Below, piece by piece: positions 1-5,035 of a stretch of 5,035 nt of DNA. This stretch comes from Polaribacter sp. (GTDB lineage: Bacteria > Bacteroidota > Bacteroidia > Flavobacteriales > Flavobacteriaceae): the NCBI GenBank assembly GCA_030731695.1, contig JANQTK010000143.1, forward strand, positions 1-5,035, written 5' to 3'. The notes beneath the pieces are model-generated. The model ran no database searches, had not been told where the DNA came from, and saw only the letters and a list, made by a program, of their open reading frames with translations. A program made the position numbers and the translations under genes. The first letter of the stretch is position 1. Each line of letters starts with the position of its first letter.

Positions 1-78
1 AGAGGGATTCGAACCCCCGGACCTGTTACAGTCAACAGTTTTCAAGACTGCCGCAATCGACCACTCTGCCATTTCTCC
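1..78 (-). tRNA. tRNA-Ser (anticodon UGA), 3' end cut off by window edge
   Basis: This is a serine tRNA that reads UCN codons, mainly UCA. Read on the minus strand it starts at 78 with GGAGAAA (5' acceptor strand). A D-arm follows, then an anticodon stem GCAGT/ACTGT (51-47 with 39-35) around the loop CTTGAAA, which places anticodon TGA at 44-42. A long class II variable arm with a CTG/CAG stem follows, as expected for tRNA-Ser. The T-arm is a 5-bp stem (18-14 with 6-2) around the loop TTCGAAT (13-7). Only the first base of the 3' acceptor strand lies in the window, so the rest of that strand, the discriminator base and any encoded CCA are missing. It is transcribed away from aroC. The anticodon and the long variable arm together make the identity secure. 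Confidence 0.96.
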
Positions 79-107
79 AGAAAATCAGGTTTAACTGATT
101 GCGGGTG

Positions 108-142
108 CAAATATAGAAAGCTTTTTTATTTCTTGAAACAAA
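108..142 (-). promoter_or_regulatory. Predicted Bacteroidota-type promoter of tRNA-Ser
   Basis: On the minus strand, TATATTTG at 115-108 is a perfect match to the Bacteroidota -7 consensus TAnnTTTG. A TTTG at 142-139 lies 23 bases upstream and could be the -33 element, at the long end of the spacing reported for Flavobacterium promoters. The predicted transcript would start near 100-104, leaving a leader of roughly 25 bases before the mature tRNA 5' end at 78. The match and its position are seen directly; activity is inferred. Confidence 0.65.
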
Positions 143-265
143 AAAATCATTATTTTTTTTGAAATTTGAATATCATTGATTTAATTCTTTAACTCTTTAA
201 AAATCAACCTTAAAAGGATTGTGAATCTGTGTAGAAATTCATGTAAATGATTTCAAAAATCACTA

Positions 266-292
266 TTGATGAATTACAGTTTATTATCTTTG
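266..292 (+). promoter_or_regulatory. Possible promoter of aroC
   Basis: TATCTTTG at 285-292 fits the Bacteroidota -7 consensus TAnnTTTG exactly. The nearest TTG, at 266-268, lies 16 bases upstream, slightly shorter than the usual -33/-7 spacing, so that half is weak. Transcription would begin around 297-301, giving a 5' untranslated region of only about 10-15 bases before the ATG at 312. That short AT-rich leader (T-run, then AAATTTATTTCG) has no Shine-Dalgarno sequence, as is common in this phylum. The rest of the spacer between 143 and 265 shows no ORF, RNA gene or convincing regulatory structure. Confidence 0.45.
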
Positions 293-311
293 TTTTTTTA
301 AATTTATTTCG

Positions 312-1376
312 ATGTCATTTAATTCTTTTGGAAATTTATTGAAAGTAACAACGTATGGAGAATCTCATGGAACTGCGATTGGAGGAATTATTGATGGGTT
401 TCCTGCTGGTTTAGAAGTTGATTTTGTGGCAATACAGGAAGAATTAGATAGGCGAAAACCCGGTCAATCTAAAATCGTTACACAACGTAAAGAACCGGAT
501 ACTGTTGAATTTTTATCAGGAATTTTTGAAGGAAAAACTACAGGAACTTCTATTGGATTTATCATAAAAAATACCAATCAAAAAAGTCATGATTATAATC
601 ACAATACGAATGTATATAGACCTTCGCATGCTGATTTTACGTATGATAAAAAGTTTGGCATTCGCGATCATAAAGGAGGAGGAAGAAGTTCTGCACGTGA
701 AACCGCAAATTGGGTTGTGGCTGGTGCTTTGGCAAAGCAATTAATTTCATTTATCAACATAAATGCATTTACATCATCAGTTGGAGATATTTTCATGGAA
801 AAACCCTATCAAGAGGTTGATTTTTCGAAAACGGAAAGCAATATTGTACGCTGTCCTGATGAAGCATCTGCTGAAAAAATGATTGAAAAAATCAAAGAAA
901 TAAGAAAAGCAGGTGATACTATTGGAGGTACCATAACTTGTGTTGCACAAAACATGCCTGTTGGTTTGGGCGAACCTATTTTTCATAAATTACATGCTGA
1001 ATTAGGAAAAGCAATGCTTTCTATTAACGCAGTGAAAGGTTTTGAATTTGGCAGTGGGTTTTGTGGTGCTAAAATGAAAGGTTCTGAACACAATGATATT
1101 TTTAATGCTGATGGCACTACAACTACAAACTTATCTGGTGGAATTCAAGGCGGAATTAGCAATGGAATGGATATCTATTTTAGAGTTGCATTTAAGCCAG
1201 TTGCCACTATTATGACCAATCAACAAACCATAAATTCTGAAGGAGATCTTACAGAAATAACGGGAAAAGGACGTCATGATCCTTGTGTTGTTCCAAGAGC
1301 TGTACCTATTATTGAAGCCCTAACTGCATTAGTTTTAGCCGATTTTTGGCTGATTAATAAAACTAGGAAAATATAA
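312..1376 (+). CDS. aroC: Chorismate synthase
   Basis: This cytoplasmic enzyme of the shikimate pathway converts 5-enolpyruvylshikimate-3-phosphate to chorismate by a trans-1,4 elimination of phosphate that needs reduced FMN. Chorismate is the precursor of aromatic amino acids, folate and menaquinone. The 354-residue product is near the family's usual length (E. coli AroC is about 360). All three family signatures are present: GESHG at residues 16-20 with the conserved His19; RPSHADFTY at 103-111 with His106, followed by GGGRSSARET at 122-131; and RHDPCVVPRAVPIIEA at 321-336, with the conserved Asp323. The ATG at 312 is chosen because the N-terminus MSFNSFGNLLKVTTYGESHG has the normal short lead into the first signature. 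No ribosome binding site is visible. There is no frameshift or missing motif. It appears to be monocistronic: the tRNA upstream is divergent and the next gene is convergent, with a terminator straight after the TAA. No flavin reductase domain is fused, so this should be a monofunctional enzyme that relies on externally reduced FMN, as most bacterial versions do. Confidence 0.98.
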   Translation: MSFNSFGNLLKVTTYGESHGTAIGGIIDGFPAGLEVDFVAIQEELDRRKPGQSKIVTQRKEPDTVEFLSGIFEGKTTGTSIGFIIKNTNQKSHDYNHNTNVYRPSHADFTYDKKFGIRDHKGGGRSSARETANWVVAGALAKQLISFININAFTSSVGDIFMEKPYQEVDFSKTESNIVRCPDEASAEKMIEKIKEIRKAGDTIGGTITCVAQNMPVGLGEPIFHKLHAELGKAMLSINAVKGFEFGSGFCGAKMKGSEHNDIFNADGTTTTNLSGGIQGGISNGMDIYFRVAFKPVATIMTNQQTINSEGDLTEITGKGRHDPCVVPRAVPIIEALTALVLADFWLINKTRKI

Positions 1377-1414
1377 AAAAATCCGTTTCAAAAATTTGAA
1401 ACGGATTTTTTTAT
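1373..1414. terminator. Bidirectional intrinsic terminator shared by aroC and the DUF3467 gene
   Basis: A perfect inverted repeat pairs 1373-1391 with 1396-1414 (19 bp) around a 4-base loop at 1392-1395. The central part, ATCCGTTTCAA/TTGAAACGGAT, carries the few G-C pairs. The outer part is a run of A on the left and T on the right, so each strand ends its hairpin in a T-tract. This is the standard form of a two-way Rho-independent terminator between converging genes. The TAA of aroC (1374-1376) pairs with the complement of the stop codon of the opposing gene (1411-1413). Pairing was read directly; termination in both directions is inferred. Confidence 0.9.
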
Positions 1415-1722
1415 GCCTGACCAGTAGGTCCAAAATTCATTGGAATTGGGGACTGTTCATAATCTTTAATTTCGCCATTTGCTTGTTCAAATTTTCTCAC
1501 ATTATCTGCCAACGCTTTTGATAATCTTTTAGCATGTTGTGGCGTTAAAATAATCCTTGATTTTACTCTTGCTTTAGGAACTCCTGGCATGATATTGATA
1601 AAATCAACAATAAATTCTGAAATAGAATGATTGATAATTGCCAAATTTGAATACGTTCCTTCAGCAATTTCTTGATCTAATTCAATATTTAATTGTCCGT
1701 CTTTATGTTGGTTTTCTTCCAT
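1411..1722 (-). CDS. DUF3467 family protein of unknown function
   Basis: This is a 103-residue acidic-to-neutral cytoplasmic protein with no signal peptide or membrane segment. I recognise it as DUF3467, a small family common in Bacteroidota, from the core at residues 22-83. That core has YSNLAIINHS near the start, a hydrophobic FIVDFINIMPGVPKARV stretch (37-53), and RIILTPQHAKRLSKALADN (56-74) leading into a predicted helix ending around FEQANGEI. The family has no established biochemical role, and none is claimed here. The N-terminal 10-15 residues (MEENQHKDGQ) and the Pro/Gly-rich tail (SPIPMNFGPTGQA) look flexible. The start is the ATG at 1722-1720; no Shine-Dalgarno sequence precedes it (upstream bases CACGAAATC). 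It lies 110 bases downstream of rpoC on the same strand, so it may be a distal member of that transcription unit, but a terminator-like hairpin lies between them and no clear TAnnTTTG box is seen in the gap. It ends in the terminator shared with aroC. Confidence 0.9.
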   Translation of the reverse strand: MEENQHKDGQLNIELDQEIAEGTYSNLAIINHSISEFIVDFINIMPGVPKARVKSRIILTPQHAKRLSKALADNVRKFEQANGEIKDYEQSPIPMNFGPTGQA

Positions 1723-1750
1723 GATTTCGTGTATTAGATTCTTATTTTGT

Positions 1751-1809
1751 AAAAATAAAAAAAGTTGAACTGAATAATGTAAAAATTACAATAAACAATT
1801 CAACTTTTT
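1751..1809 (-). terminator. Probable intrinsic terminator downstream of rpoC
   Basis: On the minus strand the transcript would form an 11-bp stem, AAAAAGTTGAA (1809-1799) with TTCAACTTTTT (1769-1759), followed by a U-rich run from 1763 to 1751 broken by a single A. The 29-base loop holds a second small hairpin, TGTAA/TTACA (1790-1786 with 1782-1778). The stem has few G-C pairs and a long loop, so efficiency may be moderate, and partial readthrough into the DUF3467 gene is plausible. The structure is read directly; its function is inferred. Confidence 0.7.
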
Positions 1810-1832
1810 AAAATTTAGAAAGTTTCTGTTTT

Positions 1833-4800
1833 TTAGAAACTTCTTTCTATTTCATCTTTTGGACCTACAATAATGTTGTCATAAGCTCTCATACCAGTAC
1901 CTGCTGGAATTTTCTTACCTACAATTACATTTTCTTTCAATCCTTCTAATGTATCTACTTTTCCACTTACAGCAGCTTCGTTTAATACTTTTGTTGTTTC
2001 TTGGAAAGAAGCAGCAGAAATAAACGATTTTGTTTGTAGAGAAGCTCTTGTGATTCCTTGTAACACTTGCTCAGCTGTTGCTGGTCTTGCATCTCTTGCT
2101 TCAACTAATTTCTGATCATTTCTAATCAATAAAGAGTTTTCATCTCTCAATTGACGTGCAGAAATAATTTGACCAGGTTTTAAGTTTTCTGAATCTCCTG
2201 CATCTTCAATCACTTTCATACCGTAGATTGCGTCATTTTCTTCAATAAAGTCATTTTTATGAATTAATTGATTTTCAAGGAATAATGTATCACCTGAATC
2301 AATAATTCTAACTTTACGCATCATTTGACGAACTACAACTTCAAAATGTTTGTCGTTGATTTTTACCCCTTGTAAACGATATACTTCTTGAATTTCATTT
2401 ACGATAAATTCTTGAACTGCAGATGGTCCTTTGATATTTAAAATATCTGAAGGTGTAATTGCACCATCACATAAAGGCATCCCTGCTTTGATAAAATCGT
2501 TTTCTTGAACTAAAATTTGGTTCGAAAGTTTCACTAGATATTTCATTACTTCACCAGTTTTAGACTCGATAATGATTTCTCTATTTCCTCTTTTGATTTT
2601 TCCAAAAGAAACAACTCCGTCAATTTCAGCAACTACTGATGGATTTGAAGGATTTCTCGCTTCAAACAACTCAGTTACACGTGGTAAACCTCCTGTAATA
2701 TCTCCAGCTTTTCCAGATTTTCTTGGAATTTTCACCAATGTTTTTCCGCTTTCAACTTTGTCTCCATTGTCTACCATTAGGTGTGCACCAACTGGTAAAC
2801 TGTATGAACGTAATGCATTGCCATCTTTATCTTCAATTATTAAAGAAGCAATCAAACGTTTGTTTTTAGATTCAGTAAGTACTTTTTCTTGGAAACCTGT
2901 TTGTTCATCAATTTCTACAGCGTAATTAATACCTTGCTCTAAATTGTCAAACTTCACTTTTCCAGCAAATTCTGATACAATTACTCCGTTAAATGGATCC
3001 CATTGTACAATTACTTCGCCTTTTTTGATGGTTTTTCTGTCTTTATCAAAAATGATAGAACCATAAGGAATGATGTTCGTGCTTAACGTAATTCCTGTTT
3101 TGTTATCAATAATTTTAATTTCAGCAGTTCTAGAAATAACGATATCCACTTTGTTTCCATCATTATCTTTTCCTTCTACTGTTCTTAAATCTTCGATGGT
3201 AACATTTCCAGTAAATCTTGCTGTCAATTTGTTTTCTTCTGAAATATTACCAGCAACACCACCAACGTGGAACGTACGTAATGTTAACTGAGTTCCAGGT
3301 TCACCAATTGATTGTGCAGCAATTACTCCAACAGCTTCACCAATTTGAACTTTGTTTAAAGTTGATAAGCTTTGTCCATAACATTTTGCACAAATTCCTT
3401 GAGCAGATTCGCATGTTAATGCAGAACGCACTTCAACAACATCAATTCCAGAAGCTTCAATTTCTTCAGCTAATTTAGATGTAATTGGTTGACTTGCTTT
3501 GATAATTAATTTATCAGTTAATGGATGATACACATCTTGTAAAATAACTCTACCTTCAATTCTGTCAGCTAAAGATTCTACAATTTCGTCATTTTTCTTT
3601 AACGCAGTAACTTCTAGTCCTCTTAAGGTTCCACAATCTTCTTCGTTAATGATTACATCTTGAGAAACGTCTACCAATCTTCTTGTTAAATATCCAGCAT
3701 CCGCAGTTTTTAAAGCGGTATCCGCCAAACCTTTACGAGCACCGTGAGTTGAAATAAAGTATTCTAAGATTGATAATCCTTCTTTAAAGTTAGAAAGAAT
3801 TGGATTTTCAATAATTTCTCCTCCACTTGCAGTAGATTTTTTAGGTTTTGCCATCAAACCACGCATACCTGTTAACTGACGAATTTGTTCTTTAGAACCC
3901 CTTGCACCAGAATCAAGCATCATGTAAACAGAGTTAAATCCTTGTTTATCTTCACGCAAGTTTTTCATAGATAACTCAGTCAATCTGTTGTTGGTTGATC
4001 CCCAAACGTCAATTACCTGATTATAACGCTCTTTTTGCGTTAACATACCCATGTTATAGTTGGTAACGATAATATCTACTTCTTCATTCGCTTCAGCAAT
4101 CATCGTATATTTTTCTTCAGGAATAATAATATCTCCTAAAGAGAAGGACAATCCACCTTGGAAGGCAAACTTGAATCCCATGTTTTTAATTTCATCTAAG
4201 AATTTTCCTGTTGTAGGAATATCAGTAACTTTTAAAATATTACCAATAATTCCACGTAAGTTTTTCTTAGTAAGAACTTCATTTACATAACCAGCTTCAA
4301 TAGGAACAACTTCATTAAACAACACTCTACCAACAGTAGTTTTGATAATTTTAGTTACATGATTTCCTTTTTCATCAATATCTTTTGTTCTTACTTTGAT
4401 ACCAGCATTCAAATCTACTTTTTCTTCATTGAAAGCAATTGTAACTTCCTCAGGAGAATAGAATGTTAAGCCTTCTCCTTTTACTTTCACTTCTGGAGTA
4501 GAAAATCTTTCTTTGGTCATGTAGTACAAGCCAAGAACCATGTCTTGAGAAGGAACAGTAACAGGAGCACCATTTGCAGGATTTAAGATATTGTGAGAAG
4601 CCAACATTAAAATTTGAGCTTCTAAAATAGCCTCTGGTCCTAAAGGTAAATGAACTGCCATTTGGTCACCATCAAAATCGGCGTTGAAAGCTGTACACAC
4701 TAATGGGTGTAATTGAATTGCTTTTCCTTCGATTAATTTTGGTTGAAATGCTTGAATACCAAGTCTGTGTAATGTAGGAGCTCTGTTTAATAAAACTGGA

Positions 4801-5035
4801 TGACCTTTAATTACATTTTCTAAAATATCCCAAACAACTGGTTCTTTTCTGTCAATAATTTTCTTTGCAGATTTTACAGTTTTCACAATACCTCTTTCAA
4901 TCAACTTTCTGATTACAAATGGTTTGTACAATTCTGCTGCCATATCTTTTGGCAATCCACATTCGTGCATTTTCAATTCAGGTCCAACAACAATTACAGA
5001 ACGAGCTGAATAATCAACACGTTTTCCTAGTAAGT
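1833..5035 (-). CDS. rpoC: DNA-directed RNA polymerase subunit beta' (N-terminus beyond the window)
   Basis: RpoC is the largest catalytic subunit of RNA polymerase. The frame stays open to the right edge: bases 5033-4977 encode LLGKRVDYSARSVIVVGPE, a standard RpoC segment, before LKMHECGLPK. The TTG at 4976 is therefore an internal Leu codon, not a start. About 1066 residues are in the window; by comparison with E. coli some 340-370 N-terminal residues (clamp and first zinc site) are missing. Landmarks are the active-site NADFDGD with its three Mg-binding Asp residues (4685-4665); GMRGLMAKP near 3869-3843; the bridge helix HGARKGLADTALKTADAGYL and following RRLVD (3746-3669); second zinc-site cysteines at codons starting 3635, 3413, 3392 and 3383; and trigger-loop sequence GEAVGVIAAQSIGEPGTQL through FHVGG (3341-3258). 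The trigger loop is interrupted by an SI3-type insertion (about 3257-2706), as in Proteobacteria, and resumes with DITGGLPRVTELFEARNP. The C-terminus is intact, ending in IERSF then TAA. No frameshift or loss of key residues is seen. rpoB presumably lies upstream, outside the window. Confidence 0.99.
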   Translation of the reverse strand, partial: LLGKRVDYSARSVIVVGPELKMHECGLPKDMAAELYKPFVIRKLIERGIVKTVKSAKKIIDRKEPVVWDILENVIKGHPVLLNRAPTLHRLGIQAFQPKLIEGKAIQLHPLVCTAFNADFDGDQMAVHLPLGPEAILEAQILMLASHNILNPANGAPVTVPSQDMVLGLYYMTKERFSTPEVKVKGEGLTFYSPEEVTIAFNEEKVDLNAGIKVRTKDIDEKGNHVTKIIKTTVGRVLFNEVVPIEAGYVNEVLTKKNLRGIIGNILKVTDIPTTGKFLDEIKNMGFKFAFQGGLSFSLGDIIIPEEKYTMIAEANEEVDIIVTNYNMGMLTQKERYNQVIDVWGSTNNRLTELSMKNLREDKQGFNSVYMMLDSGARGSKEQIRQLTGMRGLMAKPKKSTASGGEIIENPILSNFKEGLSILEYFISTHGARKGLADTALKTADAGYLTRRLVDVSQDVIINEEDCGTLRGLEVTALKKNDEIVESLADRIEGRVILQDVYHPLTDKLIIKASQPITSKLAEEIEASGIDVVEVRSALTCESAQGICAKCYGQSLSTLNKVQIGEAVGVIAAQSIGEPGTQLTLRTFHVGGVAGNISEENKLTARFTGNVTIEDLRTVEGKDNDGNKVDIVISRTAEIKIIDNKTGITLSTNIIPYGSIIFDKDRKTIKKGEVIVQWDPFNGVIVSEFAGKVKFDNLEQGINYAVEIDEQTGFQEKVLTESKNKRLIASLIIEDKDGNALRSYSLPVGAHLMVDNGDKVESGKTLVKIPRKSGKAGDITGGLPRVTELFEARNPSNPSVVAEIDGVVSFGKIKRGNREIIIESKTGEVMKYLVKLSNQILVQENDFIKAGMPLCDGAITPSDILNIKGPSAVQEFIVNEIQEVYRLQGVKINDKHFEVVVRQMMRKVRIIDSGDTLFLENQLIHKNDFIEENDAIYGMKVIEDAGDSENLKPGQIISARQLRDENSLLIRNDQKLVEARDARPATAEQVLQGITRASLQTKSFISAASFQETTKVLNEAAVSGKVDTLEGLKENVIVGKKIPAGTGMRAYDNIIVGPKDEIERSF
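2706..3257 (-). other. SI3-type insertion within the RpoC trigger loop
   Basis: Between FHVGG and DITGGLPRV the protein carries about 184 residues, a size comparable to the sandwich-barrel hybrid motif insertion SI3 (beta' GNCD) of E. coli. It aligns by eye with that insertion: NKLTARFTGNVTIEDL, ISRTAEIKIID, the IPYGS stretch, WDPFNGVIVSEFAGKVKF, and SLPVGAHLMVDNGDKVESGKTL all have counterparts. SI3 is known to be shared by Proteobacteria and Bacteroidota and absent from Firmicutes and Thermus. The boundaries are approximate and drawn from memory of the E. coli sequence. Confidence 0.75.

Noticed and set aside
1..78. tRNA gene as an attachment site for an integrated element.
   Set aside because: No integrase, no repeated copy of the tRNA 3' end and no compositional change are seen in the window, and the 3' end of the tRNA, where integration normally occurs, lies outside it.
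248..262. Short hairpin TGATTT/AAATCA upstream of aroC as a possible attenuator or terminator.
   Set aside because: It has only 6 AT-rich pairs, a 3-base loop and no following T-tract, which is expected by chance in this AT-rich spacer.
673..682. Strong Shine-Dalgarno-like sequence AAGGAGGAGG inside aroC.
   Set aside because: It is explained by the codons for the conserved GGGRSSARET motif; no reading frame begins sensibly downstream, and Bacteroidota make little use of such sequences.
516..986. Open frames on the minus strand inside aroC (516-740 and 777-986).
   Set aside because: They lie wholly antisense to a complete aroC with all family motifs, and their translations are low-complexity, Ser/Ile/Phe-rich shadows with no recognisable domain.
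2572..4290. Four plus-strand open frames inside rpoC (2572-2925, 3070-3291, 3218-3478, 4060-4290).
   Set aside because: All are antisense to continuous, well-conserved rpoC coding sequence and encode no recognisable protein.
4974..4976. TTG at 4976 as the start of a 1047-residue RpoC.
   Set aside because: The same frame continues without a stop to the window edge and encodes conserved RpoC sequence (LLGKRVDYSARSVIVVGPE), so this TTG is an internal Leu codon.

Overview
The window looks like an ordinary piece of an AT-rich Bacteroidota chromosome, most likely family Flavobacteriaceae. Three things point there: the RpoC and DUF3467 protein sequences, promoters that fit the Bacteroidota TAnnTTTG -7 box, and start codons without Shine-Dalgarno sequences. 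The species cannot be named from the sequence alone. I see no mobile element, CRISPR array, integrase, phage gene or other sign of an accessory region, and I found no convincing new system.

Layout from left to right. A tRNA-Ser(UGA) gene on the minus strand is cut by the left window edge. An AT-rich spacer of about 230 bases (79-311) follows, holding a strong promoter candidate for the tRNA (minus strand) and a weaker one for aroC (plus strand). The complete aroC gene (chorismate synthase, last step of the shikimate pathway) runs on the plus strand from 312 to 1376. It converges on a complete minus-strand gene for a DUF3467 protein (1411-1722). The two share one long perfect hairpin that should act as a bidirectional terminator and contains both stop codons. 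Upstream of the DUF3467 gene, on the same strand, is a 110-base spacer with a terminator-like hairpin. The rest of the window is rpoC, encoding the beta' subunit of RNA polymerase, on the minus strand from the right edge down to 1833. It lacks its N-terminal part because the window ends.

The genes are housekeeping genes: decoding of serine codons, aromatic precursor synthesis and transcription. The only uncharacterised protein is the DUF3467 product. Its position right after rpoC suggests, but does not prove, a link to the transcription machinery. The most useful open question is how that small gene is expressed, since a terminator-like structure separates it from rpoC and no canonical promoter is visible in the gap.
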